DNA from: Pontibacillus marinus BH030004 = DSM 16465
GTDB lineage: Bacteria; Bacillota; Bacilli; Bacillales; BH030062
Length of the DNA stretch: 64,000 bases
Assembly (NCBI RefSeq): GCF_000425225.1
Contig: NZ_KE384334.1
Location: 30,117-94,116, forward strand
Reading direction: 5' to 3'
A program made the position numbers and the translations under genes. Within the stretch, counting starts at the first letter, position 1, and each line of letters opens with the position of its first letter. The notes below the pieces were generated by a model, which was not told the DNA's origin, ran no database searches, and worked only from the letters and a program-made list of their open reading frames with translations. This document shows positions 8,995-18,135 of the stretch, in pieces.

Positions 8995-10824
8995 ATGATA
9001 TCTTTTAAACTTAGTTCTATAAATTCTAAGCTTTTTATGATAATCCTCTTATTTGTATGTATTCCTTTACTTGTTCTAGGCTTGATTTGGTTTGAAAAGA
9101 CAACCGAAACCATTGAAGAAAATGCGGTGCAATATAGTCAGCATCTTTTGACTCAAACGAATGAGTACATGGACTTTTATTTACATGATTTAGAACAAGC
9201 TACCTACCCTTTTCTATCTAACCCTCAAGTACAGCAATTTCTTGATATGAACACCTTTAATTCAAACCGATACAAACGATTCATTATCTCTCAACAAATT
9301 CAAGAAGAAGCGTTTTCTCCCCTATTAAATGGACGTTCCGACATCTATGGCATATCCTTGATTAATCAAAATGGTATGCAAGTACATAACTACTCAAAAG
9401 TGAACGATTATTTGAATATGGATCATATTAGACAAATGAATGAAGAATTGTGGGACGACGTTGATAAGCTAGAACCTTATCAGTTTATTAATATAGACTT
9501 TATCCACTCCACCCCTGTCCTTACGATCGTAAGAAAAGTATATGATAAGAACACCTATAATACGTCAGGTCTTCTTATTGTGAACCTTCGTTTGAATCAA
9601 ATCTCAACTATTATTAACGAAGTCACATTAAGTCACTTTAAGCAAGTGTGGATTGTGAATGACCAAAACAAGATCATCTATCACCCTAATGAAGATCAGC
9701 TGGGACAAACGTTTTCTAGTAAACAAGCGTCAAACCAATCGAATGATCGTTTCTCCATTCAAAGTCATGAAAGCTTAAAGACACTAATGGTTTATGACTA
9801 TTCTCCTCAATCCAATTGGACAATGGTCGCCAACGTCCCGATGAATCAAATTATGGCGAACCTCATCAGCTTAAGAAATTCCACCATTTGGATTGGACTC
9901 CTTCTTATCGGGATAGCTTTGTTGTTCATTGGCGGCTTTTCTTTTTCACTAACCTATTCGTTAACTACCTTACAAAACTTAATGAAGAAAGCTCAATCTG
10001 GTAAGTTAAATATTCAAAAGAAGCAGCCCTTACCTTTCTATAGAAATGATGAGATTAGCGACTTGTATAATAGCTTTTACAACATGACCGGTGACCTGGA
10101 TCGATTAATGAAAGAAATCAAGCATTCCAAATTAATAGAAAAAGAGATGGAATTGAAGACAAGAGAATCAGAATTGCAAGCAATGCAGTCACAGATCAAT
10201 CCACACTTTTTATACAATACGCTCGAAATCATCAACTCACATGCCATTATTGAGAAACAAATGATGATTAGTAAAATGACCACAAGTTTAGCTGATATGT
10301 TTCGTTATAATGTCAGCAACACGAAAAGCGTGGTAACCCTGGAAGAAGAAATTAACCAAATTCAAACGTATCTTGATATTCAAAGAGAACGTTTTGAGGA
10401 CTTGGATGTCTTTCTTGAGGTTTCAGAAGAAGAGATTAAAGAGGTTTTGACAGCAAGACTCACCATTCAACCCATTATTGAAAATGCATTCATCCATGGT
10501 TATGAGGAATATGAACTCACTCCAACATTTATCGGGATCTATGGAGAATCATGCGCCGATTACTATAAGCTTTCCATTGTCGATCAAGGAAAAGGGATGA
10601 ACGAGCAAACCCAATCCATGTTCAATCAAGCATTCACACATAACGAAGATCCTCCTACTGATAATAAAACGACTAAGAGGATCGGCTTAATTAACGTTCA
10701 TAAACGAATTTTTGGCAATTTTGGCTCTCCATTCGGCATATATATAACTAAGTCGGACGAGTCAGGAACGACGATAGAGGTAAGGTTACCATACAACACT
10801 ACGTTCAATAAAAGGGAGGCTTAA
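8995..10824 (+). CDS. YesM-type sensor histidine kinase
   Basis: About 609 residues, read divergently from the importer operon. A membrane segment near the N-terminus (LFMIILLFVCIPLLVLGLIWF) leads to an extracytoplasmic sensor region of ~250 residues. A second membrane helix (TIWIGLLLIGIALLFIGGF), a HAMP-like linker, the His-kinase motif QINPHFLYNTLE with H404, and a HATPase region (IIENAFIHGYEEY, DQGKGM) follow. The start is the ATG at 8995, six bases after AAAGGAG; an upstream in-frame ATG at 8962 lacks a ribosome binding site. It probably senses the extracellular sugar or its binding protein and phosphorylates the response regulator that follows two bases later. Confidence 0.92.
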   Translation: MISFKLSSINSKLFMIILLFVCIPLLVLGLIWFEKTTETIEENAVQYSQHLLTQTNEYMDFYLHDLEQATYPFLSNPQVQQFLDMNTFNSNRYKRFIISQQIQEEAFSPLLNGRSDIYGISLINQNGMQVHNYSKVNDYLNMDHIRQMNEELWDDVDKLEPYQFINIDFIHSTPVLTIVRKVYDKNTYNTSGLLIVNLRLNQISTIINEVTLSHFKQVWIVNDQNKIIYHPNEDQLGQTFSSKQASNQSNDRFSIQSHESLKTLMVYDYSPQSNWTMVANVPMNQIMANLISLRNSTIWIGLLLIGIALLFIGGFSFSLTYSLTTLQNLMKKAQSGKLNIQKKQPLPFYRNDEISDLYNSFYNMTGDLDRLMKEIKHSKLIEKEMELKTRESELQAMQSQINPHFLYNTLEIINSHAIIEKQMMISKMTTSLADMFRYNVSNTKSVVTLEEEINQIQTYLDIQRERFEDLDVFLEVSEEEIKEVLTARLTIQPIIENAFIHGYEEYELTPTFIGIYGESCADYYKLSIVDQGKGMNEQTQSMFNQAFTHNEDPPTDNKTTKRIGLINVHKRIFGNFGSPFGIYITKSDESGTTIEVRLPYNTTFNKREA

Positions 10825-10826
10825 CC

Positions 10827-11891
10827 ATGTATTCTGTTATTTTGGTAGATGACGAAAAGATGATTAAACGGAGTCTTCTTGCATTAATTGAAGGAAATGA
10901 AACGGGTTTTAAAGTAGTCGGTGAAGCAAAAGATGGTGAAGAAGCTTTGCGCTTAAACCAACAATGTAACCCGGATTTGATTATCACTGACATCCGAATG
11001 CCTAAAATGAATGGCCTCAAATTTATTAAGGAAGTGAAAGAAGCAAACAAACAATCCAAATTCATCATTATTTCGGGGTATGATGAATTTGAATATGCTC
11101 AAGAAGCCATTCGATATGGCGTCGTCGACTTTTTATTGAAGCCGATTAAGCCTGAACAGTTCCTTTCCTCTTTAAAAAAAGTTCATCAGCAAATCGTTGG
11201 AGAGCGGAACTCGACAAACGAAAGAAGCGAATGTTTAGGAGTCATTAAATCATATACAGAGAAACTCGTGCAGCAATTGTGGCTTTTAGAGGAAGAGCAA
11301 GTCATCAAATTGATTGATGACTACCATGAAAAACTGAAAGACGCTAGGAGTGAAACCCATTCTTTACGCTCCATGTATGCAGATTTTCTAATTTATTTTC
11401 ATTCAGAACTAGAGAAACAATCGAATCTTGTTAAAGGTGACATTATTCAGGCTTCAGATATTCCCTATGATGAGAAGGAAATCAAGGATTCTATAATCTC
11501 CATGTGTCAAAATATCATCAATCAACTTAAGACATCCAGAAATATCGGTCACCGAAACAGTATATTAACGACTGTTAAATACATTGATGAACATTTTTCT
11601 GTGGAGGATCTGTCACTAGTGGAAGTTGCTGATACGATTGGTATGTCTCCTTCCTATTTTAGTATGGAATTTAAGGCGGAGATGGGGATTAGTTTTAAGC
11701 AGTATGTAACCAAATTACGTATGGAAAAAGCAAAGGAACTTCTAAATAACCCATCCTATAAAACGTATGAAGTCGCTTATGCCACAGGATATGGGGACTA
11801 CCCACACTTTACGAAAACCTTTAAAAAGATTCTCGGTGTAACCCCTTCTCAGTACAGAAAAAGAATTGGTGTTGTCAAAGAAACGAATTAG
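10827..11891 (+). CDS. YesN-type response regulator with AraC-family DNA-binding domain
   Basis: 354 residues. The receiver domain at the N-terminus has acidic pocket D8-D9, phospho-acceptor D55 in LIITDIRMPKMNG, and the conserved lysine in DFLLKPIK. A helical linker (about 125-240) and a C-terminal AraC HTH pair follow (SLVEVADTIGMSPSYFSMEF and YEVAYATGYGDYPHFTKTFK). It lies two bases after the kinase stop with an AAAGGGAGG site, so the two are co-translated. The likely target is the divergent importer operon and the degradation genes around it. Confidence 0.92.
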   Translation: MYSVILVDDEKMIKRSLLALIEGNETGFKVVGEAKDGEEALRLNQQCNPDLIITDIRMPKMNGLKFIKEVKEANKQSKFIIISGYDEFEYAQEAIRYGVVDFLLKPIKPEQFLSSLKKVHQQIVGERNSTNERSECLGVIKSYTEKLVQQLWLLEEEQVIKLIDDYHEKLKDARSETHSLRSMYADFLIYFHSELEKQSNLVKGDIIQASDIPYDEKEIKDSIISMCQNIINQLKTSRNIGHRNSILTTVKYIDEHFSVEDLSLVEVADTIGMSPSYFSMEFKAEMGISFKQYVTKLRMEKAKELLNNPSYKTYEVAYATGYGDYPHFTKTFKKILGVTPSQYRKRIGVVKETN

Positions 11892-11947
11892 GAGACAAAT
11901 CACCTTCATCCTGATGATTTCTCTCCTTCTTCCTATGTTTTTAGTGC

Positions 11948-13984
11948 TTACACTTTCACAATCCATTTTTGTTCCTGATCTTGATTTCGTTTCACAAACA
12001 GAACATCTCCAGTCATCTGTGTTCCTGCGAATTGATAACTGTATGGACCTTGATGAGAAAACACGATAATTTCTGATTCATCTCCTCTGTTTACCTGCAG
12101 GGCTGTCACTTTGTCCTCGGAAAGTTTTTGTGAGCGTGAATTCCATACATCGACTTTCTCAATGGAGATATCTGGCTCTTCATTTTCCTTAAAAGGAACG
12201 AGTGCTGTTATGAATTTCGTAAGTCCCTTCCCTTTTTTCTGACACCTGATTTTATTTGAGGCTTGCTTTTGATTGTAGTCCCTCGAAATCCAACAGGTAT
12301 CTTTCTCATATTGAACAGACTCCACTTGAATCATGTTTAAGTTACTACCATTGCGCCCTTTTATTCGGACGCTATCATTTATAGAGTCGATTTCTACATT
12401 TGCATGCTCATCAAAATGAAAATGTTGTTTATAATCGTGTTCTTCTTTTGAATGAAAGGTATCAACTAAGATCCAGTAATGCGGTTTTACATAAAATATT
12501 TGTCTAAGTACTTGAACGGGATCATCTAGGCTCCAATATCCATTGTGGCCTGCTTGCACATAATCAAATGAAGGGTCACTCTTCCAAAAATGCTGTACAG
12601 GTTGCGCTACATGATCCCAGCTCCATGAGTTTTGATAGAGGGAGATCGTTTGGTCATCCACACTGGTTGTGTTGTGCTGGAATGACTCTTTAAAATATCG
12701 TCTTTCTTCGTTTTCCATGTATGTGTATCGACCTGTATCAACCAACAAATCTGATCCATTTGCACTTAAATCAAAATGTAAAAAATCATCATGGCCATGG
12801 GCACGAATGATGTCCATGTGTCCTCCATCAAATAATAGATAATGCTCATCTGAGCTCCAGTCATCACGCATAATGGAGTACCCAGATTCGTTCAGATGAA
12901 TCGAATTAAAAGAAGGGGGATGACTTTGGAGCGCTTCATATGTTTTCATACCATCTTTCCCAAAATACCAAAGACCTTCAAAGTCTAATACTGGGTATCC
13001 TTTATATTTTAAGTCTCCTCGATTAAATAAGACTGCTCCACGACTTAACACATCACGAATATCTGTATGGTCACTATCACTGATCATGGGTTGGCGCCCA
13101 TTTGGTTTCACAAACGCTAAGGAAGCTGTAAACATCGCATTTAATGTTTCATTTAGTAGGTCTGGAATTTTTAATCCATTCATGTTAGCTAACCAAACAG
13201 GTTCAAATAGACAATGGAGTACCTCATGATGATACATCGGACTTTGTTCGTTATGCATGCCATCCTTAAACACCTGAAGCTCACACATCGATTCCAAGCG
13301 TTGAATCGCTACCTGTAACCATTCGTGAGATTCACTGAAGTGAGGGAACAACAATCCAATTTGAAATAATCCATTTGTTTCTAAGAACCCCCAGTTGCTT
13401 TGCTGATCATGTGGGGTATAAGCAACACGTAAGTATCGACCATGCCACCAAAGGGACTCCCTAAATTGATTTTCTTCTTCAATTCCCCAGGCTTCTGATT
13501 CCTTCACACAAAAATACCCTTTTATCCAATTGGTAATTCGAATACCACTGTCTAACTTCCGCCACGTATCTTTCACATTATATTGATTGGCTTTACTCTG
13601 CTGAATCTCTTCTTCCGTTAAAGGGTTCTGGCGGATCCAATCCTTCATCAGATGTATAAAAGCTTGAGCGTATTTCTCATCTCCAGTAAGCCAATACGCC
13701 TGACCCAGCTCTGCCATGAACCTGGAACGATTCAGGTTGACCGTCCACTCAAAATCTCCTTGATAACGAAATGTCCAATCGACTTCCTGATCGAATGTAA
13801 TTGGGGTTTCACAGCGTTCCATATCCCAACGATGGGTAAACACAAATGTTTGGTTACAAGCGAGGTCAGCTCTATGAATCACCTCTTCCACTTCATCTTT
13901 CCAGTATTTTTCACATACGTCTTTCAGAAACGTTTTATCATGTCGTTCATAGAAGAAGATACTCTTTTTTATTGAAGTGTCCAT
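11948..13984 (-). CDS. Heparinase II/III-like polysaccharide lyase
   Basis: 678 residues from the ATG at 13984, which follows AGGAGG; a longer frame to 14011 has no such signal. The N-terminal half is an alpha/alpha toroid (HRWDMERCETPITF, WTVNLNRSRFMAELGQAYWLTG, WGFLETNGLFQIG). The C-terminal half is the beta-sheet Heparinase_II_III domain with FDGGHMDIIRAHGHDDFLHF, DTGRYTYMENEERRYFKES and the HNTTSVDD segment that houses catalytic and metal-binding residues. No signal peptide is visible, so it probably acts on imported oligosaccharides. Lyases of this fold cleave uronate-containing glycans such as heparin, heparan or alginate oligomers; which one is not determined. Confidence 0.85.
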   Translation of the reverse strand: MDTSIKKSIFFYERHDKTFLKDVCEKYWKDEVEEVIHRADLACNQTFVFTHRWDMERCETPITFDQEVDWTFRYQGDFEWTVNLNRSRFMAELGQAYWLTGDEKYAQAFIHLMKDWIRQNPLTEEEIQQSKANQYNVKDTWRKLDSGIRITNWIKGYFCVKESEAWGIEEENQFRESLWWHGRYLRVAYTPHDQQSNWGFLETNGLFQIGLLFPHFSESHEWLQVAIQRLESMCELQVFKDGMHNEQSPMYHHEVLHCLFEPVWLANMNGLKIPDLLNETLNAMFTASLAFVKPNGRQPMISDSDHTDIRDVLSRGAVLFNRGDLKYKGYPVLDFEGLWYFGKDGMKTYEALQSHPPSFNSIHLNESGYSIMRDDWSSDEHYLLFDGGHMDIIRAHGHDDFLHFDLSANGSDLLVDTGRYTYMENEERRYFKESFQHNTTSVDDQTISLYQNSWSWDHVAQPVQHFWKSDPSFDYVQAGHNGYWSLDDPVQVLRQIFYVKPHYWILVDTFHSKEEHDYKQHFHFDEHANVEIDSINDSVRIKGRNGSNLNMIQVESVQYEKDTCWISRDYNQKQASNKIRCQKKGKGLTKFITALVPFKENEEPDISIEKVDVWNSRSQKLSEDKVTALQVNRGDESEIIVFSHQGPYSYQFAGTQMTGDVLFVKRNQDQEQKWIVKV

Positions 13985-14089
13985 CCGAATCCTCCTATGT
14001 TTTGTCAGCAAAATTTCTTCAAGCTTTATTAAAGTTTAGAAAAAGGGGGAGGAAGATACAACGACCTAATTATGACCTTTTATGTAAAA

Positions 14090-14115
14090 GGGTTGCCTCC
14101 ATTAAAAGACAACCC
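14090..14115 (-). terminator. Intrinsic terminator after the secreted GH18-like gene
   Basis: GGGTTG and CAACCC form a stem with a 14-base loop, followed on the minus strand by TTTTAC. It begins 7 bases past the stop codon of the gene at 14123. Confidence 0.55.
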
Positions 14116-14122
14116 CCTGAGC

Positions 14123-16912
14123 TTATTTTTTGATTTCTAGTAATGCTGGGTTATCATTTTCTTTACTATGAATCGGAACTAATCGATCTTTTAGAGCTTC
14201 ATCAGATAAACGGAAGCTAAGGGTATCGATATTTTCTAATTGAGAGACCCATTCTGTAACATCAAGTTGATACCAAGCGGCACCAGAGATATCGATCTGC
14301 CCCAACTTCGTGAACGCTTGTGGATCTGGCTGTGTATTCCATGTGATCGTCCCCTCATCCCATGATGTGTCCTGAGCTCCATAGACGGATACAGGAACAC
14401 TTGGAACTTCTGGATCACTTATGTCACGATCTACGTAAATTTTGAGTATTACGCTTTTGGTATCTGTTAAGGATGATTGGTTATTTGAAAACTGGATAAA
14501 ACTCATTCGGTCATAGTTCTGTATAGTTTCTTCAAGCCCCTTTACCTTTAATATGGCGTCACTCCCATAGTTCGTATCTCCATACGAGTCACTCCGGACA
14601 TGAGCATCTTGGCTTGCTGAAATACTTTCAAGGGACCAGGTAGTGGATAAGTCATAGAGAACATCACTTGCTGAAGCCCAATAATACTCATTTGCAGCAA
14701 TGGTATTCACTTTGAATCCAATTTTCCCTTTGTTTGTGCCGAAAGATTCTGATGTAAACGTAATCTCTCCGTTTTCATCAGTTGTGCCACTAACCACTTT
14801 GCCGCTCAGATACTCAAAACGACCGCTTATGTTCGCTATTACAGGTGATTTCGTCTTTTGATCGATGACTTGTAAGGAGACATGTGCTTTTCCATTTTCA
14901 TAGGTTATCGAAGCATCTCCGATTATCATTGGGTTTAAGCTTGATGATTGTGTTGTCGTAGAAGTAACGGATGAAACTGGACCAATGTTTCCTCTCACAT
15001 CTACAGCTGCCACTTTGTAATAGTAGGTGGTGTCTGCCATCAAACCGCTATCTACAAAAGATAATCTTCTACTAGAACCAGCTAAGTTACTCTCATTAGG
15101 AGTGAATTCAGCATTGAGACCACGATAAATGTTATAATGTTCCACTTCGTAATTGTCATAAGCTCTTCCATAGTCTAAAAGAATAGATTGATAACTAAGT
15201 GTTGATGCATTTGGTTGACGATCCACCATGGATGGAGGATCAGTATCATGCGGCGGTTGCCATAACACACCGTCACTACTCCATTCAGATGGTAAGTAAC
15301 GGATCGTGTCATAATGATGTAGAGCGATCCCTCCGAAAGAGCTATACCCATTCATGGAGGCATACACTTTATCCAGTTCCGCTTCCATGTACGTTCTGCC
15401 TTCTTCTCTGAAGGAAATGAGCTCTGGATCTCCTCCATCGGCAATGTCCTTGGTTTCGACACCAATCACAACAGAGTTTGGTTTACCGATCGTTTCGGCA
15501 TATTCGATTTCACCTCGGGCTCTTTCAATAATGCCGTTTGACCTTTCGGCAAAATCGCGATAATCCATGATCGAAATATAATCAAGGATATCTTGGATAT
15601 GTTGGGATAGCCATTTTGTTTGTTCAGCGCCTTCTTCAAGTTTTGGTCCCCATGTAATGGCTTCAGCGTATTGTGAGCTATCATACCAGTTTGGAATGGC
15701 TGCTCCAATCAACAAGCTTGAATCGGAAACTTTTTTCAGATTCACCGTTTTCTCTAATAAATCGAGATACTGAAGCTGTAAGGAAGGTTTTTCTGTCTTA
15801 AATTGAGAGGCAATATAGGGCTCAATATCAATGTTCACCCCATCAAATTGTTCAGCTTGTTTGGAAGAGAGGTTATAGTTAATAATGTTTTCAACTTCTT
15901 TTAGTGCTACATCATGATATCTTTCAAAAGCTCCAAAGTGAGGTGGTTTGGTGCCCCCAGCAATGAGCGCGTGAATTTTATAGCCATTGTCGTGTGCCCA
16001 GGAGATGAGGTCCCGAACTCGATCTCTTTCGTCTTCTAACATATCAACACCGAAGTACTCATCTACCCCTAAATACAACGTTGTAATCGGGTCTTGGTTA
16101 AATGTTGTGGTGTCCTTTGCCATTGCATCTAATACCTTTCGAGACCCTTCATTGAAAATTAAATTGTAAGATGCATTTTCCCAGATCCACATCGCACGGT
16201 CTTGTTTTTCAAAATTCGTAGAGGATGGTCTCCCTTCCCCTGTTCTCACATAGACCGTTGAACTATAACCTGTATTCCCGATAGAATCCACAGCCTTCGC
16301 TTCTAAACTATATGTCTTGTCTTTATCCATAGGGAGTTTAAGTTGATGAGAATAGTTATTTTGGTTTTGTTTTTGAGCAGAGACCCATTCATTACCATTA
16401 ATTCGAATATAGACCGCTTCAATTGTATTTTTCCCTGAGGCATTGATGTTGACCTTAGTATGCTTTTTTATCGTTGTATTGGTTTCTGGATCGAGGATTG
16501 TTACAGCAGGTATGTTCGCTTTTTTATTATCCACGGAGAGTAGGACTGGTTCAGACCATGAAGTATATCTTGTTAAGGTGTTCGTTCCTCTTGCTACAAT
16601 TTCGATTTCGCCGTCATAAGGACGTGTATCTAGCTCATAGTACCATTCCCCTGTATGGGTTTGGCTTGAATCTGGAACCATCTGAGCTTGTGAAACCTTC
16701 ATGCCATCAATAATAAGTTGAATGTTTGAAACATCTGAGTAAGACCCTGATATTCGTACAGTCCCAACTGGTAAATTGGCTCCACTATCATGTGATGTAA
16801 TGGTTAAAGAAGATACAGCATACCCCGTGTTAGGGGTAACACCGTTGAAGAATAGAAGAGGGAGTAACAATACAAAAGCAACCATCAGTCTAAGTCGTAT
16901 CCATTTTTTCAT
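14123..16912 (-). CDS. Secreted multidomain glycoside hydrolase-like protein (GH18-like barrel, FnIII, DNRLRE domain)
   Basis: 929 residues. A signal peptide (MKKWIRLRLMVAFVLLLPLL, cut after about residue 32) is followed by two Ig-like modules (~35-230). A TIM barrel (~240-560) carries DGVNIDIEPY, D357 to E364, close to the GH18 motif DxxDxDxE but with Asn at the second Asp, and IMDYRDF resembling the GH18 YxD strand. A fibronectin III module (~575-660), a linker domain and a C-terminal DNRLRE/CBM96-like region (~770-929; DAHVRSDSYGDTNYGSDA) follow. No sortase or SLH anchor is visible. It likely starts depolymerising the glycan outside the cell. The GH18 relation is my reading of motifs and is less certain than the overall architecture. 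Confidence 0.7.
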   Translation of the reverse strand: MKKWIRLRLMVAFVLLLPLLFFNGVTPNTGYAVSSLTITSHDSGANLPVGTVRISGSYSDVSNIQLIIDGMKVSQAQMVPDSSQTHTGEWYYELDTRPYDGEIEIVARGTNTLTRYTSWSEPVLLSVDNKKANIPAVTILDPETNTTIKKHTKVNINASGKNTIEAVYIRINGNEWVSAQKQNQNNYSHQLKLPMDKDKTYSLEAKAVDSIGNTGYSSTVYVRTGEGRPSSTNFEKQDRAMWIWENASYNLIFNEGSRKVLDAMAKDTTTFNQDPITTLYLGVDEYFGVDMLEDERDRVRDLISWAHDNGYKIHALIAGGTKPPHFGAFERYHDVALKEVENIINYNLSSKQAEQFDGVNIDIEPYIASQFKTEKPSLQLQYLDLLEKTVNLKKVSDSSLLIGAAIPNWYDSSQYAEAITWGPKLEEGAEQTKWLSQHIQDILDYISIMDYRDFAERSNGIIERARGEIEYAETIGKPNSVVIGVETKDIADGGDPELISFREEGRTYMEAELDKVYASMNGYSSFGGIALHHYDTIRYLPSEWSSDGVLWQPPHDTDPPSMVDRQPNASTLSYQSILLDYGRAYDNYEVEHYNIYRGLNAEFTPNESNLAGSSRRLSFVDSGLMADTTYYYKVAAVDVRGNIGPVSSVTSTTTQSSSLNPMIIGDASITYENGKAHVSLQVIDQKTKSPVIANISGRFEYLSGKVVSGTTDENGEITFTSESFGTNKGKIGFKVNTIAANEYYWASASDVLYDLSTTWSLESISASQDAHVRSDSYGDTNYGSDAILKVKGLEETIQNYDRMSFIQFSNNQSSLTDTKSVILKIYVDRDISDPEVPSVPVSVYGAQDTSWDEGTITWNTQPDPQAFTKLGQIDISGAAWYQLDVTEWVSQLENIDTLSFRLSDEALKDRLVPIHSKENDNPALLEIKK

Positions 16913-16944
16913 AGAAAGACCACCTTATCCTTAAATTTTGAATA

Positions 16945-16987
16945 CAAAAAACCATAAATCCACCACCTTTACGATGAATTTATGGTT
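16945..16987 (-). terminator. Intrinsic terminator after the DapA-family gene
   Basis: AACCATAAAT and ATTTATGGTT form a 10-bp stem around an 18-base loop, followed on the minus strand by TTTTTTG. It separates the aldolase/epimerase pair upstream from the secreted hydrolase gene downstream. Confidence 0.75.
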
Positions 16988-17058
16988 CATATTTTGAATA
17001 TAGACTGACCGTTAAATGTCCTTTAATAGAAATGGTTATTTAGCACTATACTAGTTTT

Positions 17059-18135
17059 CTATTGAACACTAGATTGTTTAGATAGCCACTTTTGTAAGTT
17101 CGCTTCCACAAAATCGTCATCCGTAAGGTGGTGGTATTGCGCATATATGCGTTCGATTTCTTCTGATTGTTTAGGGCTTAAGACATCATGATCACTTAGA
17201 CATGTGTTTGCTGCCAGAAGACCTTGCCTTCTTAACACTTCATTGATCCCTGCAATACACCCCTTAAATTGATGAGCAGCGTCAAAGAGAGCCGCGTTAC
17301 TATCGGTCACTTGAGTAGCGGTAGTCAGTAACGTTGTAGGAAGAACCAGATGATTACGAACTTTCTTTAACTCCTCAAATTGTTCTACAGCTTTCGAGGT
17401 CCATACAGCCCAGTGACCTAGCAGACCACCTACAATGGGCTTTGTTACAGGGCTGCCATCAACTATAAATTCATATTTCGTAAGCAGATCTACGACTATA
17501 TTGTCATCATTACCTGTATAAAGAGCAATTTCATCTCGACGACTTGAATGACACACAGCCCTCACAACATCCAGGGTTTGATAGCGGTTAAAAGGGGCCA
17601 TTTTGATCGCACATACCCCTTCAATTTCAGCGAATTGTTCCCAGAATTCATAGCTGAATGTTCTTCCTCCTACAGACGGTTGAAGATAGAATCCGAATAC
17701 CGGGATGACTTTAGCAATCTGTTTAATGCGCTCTAGGTGCTCACTTTCAGATAAATCAAGTCCTCCCATACTTACGAGTCCAAAATCATACCCTATGTCT
17801 TTTGAAAAAGTAGCTTCTGAAACCGCCTGATCGGTTGGTCCACAAATTCCTGCTACTTTCAAAAAAGGGCGATCTAGATTGGCATGTTCAACTTCTTCAA
17901 TAGCCATTTTGAGAACCTTTTTATATAAATCTATCTCAGGGTCTCGTATTTCAAATTGTGTGGTGTGTACACCTACGGCTATCCCTCCCGCTCCACTATC
18001 CATATAATATCTAGTTAATGCGCGTTGCCTCGTTTCATCTAGAGTTTTGCTCTTCGTCAAAGCTAAGGGGTGAGCTGGAATAACCGTTCCTTCATGAAGC
18101 AATGTCCATTTCTCTTGTGATAGACGTGTATCCAC
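17059..18135 (-). CDS. Dihydrodipicolinate synthase/N-acetylneuraminate lyase family aldolase
   Basis: 358 residues with the DapA-type TIM barrel. IPAHPLALT is near the start, FYLQPSVGG lies in the region holding the active-site tyrosine, and the probable Schiff-base lysine lies in CAIKMAPFN. It is longer than typical DapA (about 290) because of a C-terminal helical extension. The start is a GTG at 18135 behind GGGGAAG, and the codon directly abuts the stop of the epimerase gene, indicating translational coupling. In this setting it probably cleaves a 2-keto-3-deoxy sugar acid rather than making dihydrodipicolinate. The substrate is inferred. Confidence 0.75.
   Translation of the reverse strand: MDTRLSQEKWTLLHEGTVIPAHPLALTKSKTLDETRQRALTRYYMDSGAGGIAVGVHTTQFEIRDPEIDLYKKVLKMAIEEVEHANLDRPFLKVAGICGPTDQAVSEATFSKDIGYDFGLVSMGGLDLSESEHLERIKQIAKVIPVFGFYLQPSVGGRTFSYEFWEQFAEIEGVCAIKMAPFNRYQTLDVVRAVCHSSRRDEIALYTGNDDNIVVDLLTKYEFIVDGSPVTKPIVGGLLGHWAVWTSKAVEQFEELKKVRNHLVLPTTLLTTATQVTDSNAALFDAAHQFKGCIAGINEVLRRQGLLAANTCLSDHDVLSPKQSEEIERIYAQYHHLTDDDFVEANLQKWLSKQSSVQ

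Noticed and set aside
11866..12069. Hydrophobic plus-strand frame starting in the end of the response regulator
   Set aside because: It begins inside the regulator, has no start signal, and its tail is antisense to the heparinase-like gene. It could be a decayed gene start, but the evidence is too thin.
14236..14418. Minus-strand 60-codon frame inside the secreted hydrolase gene
   Set aside because: An out-of-frame shadow of the 929-residue protein.
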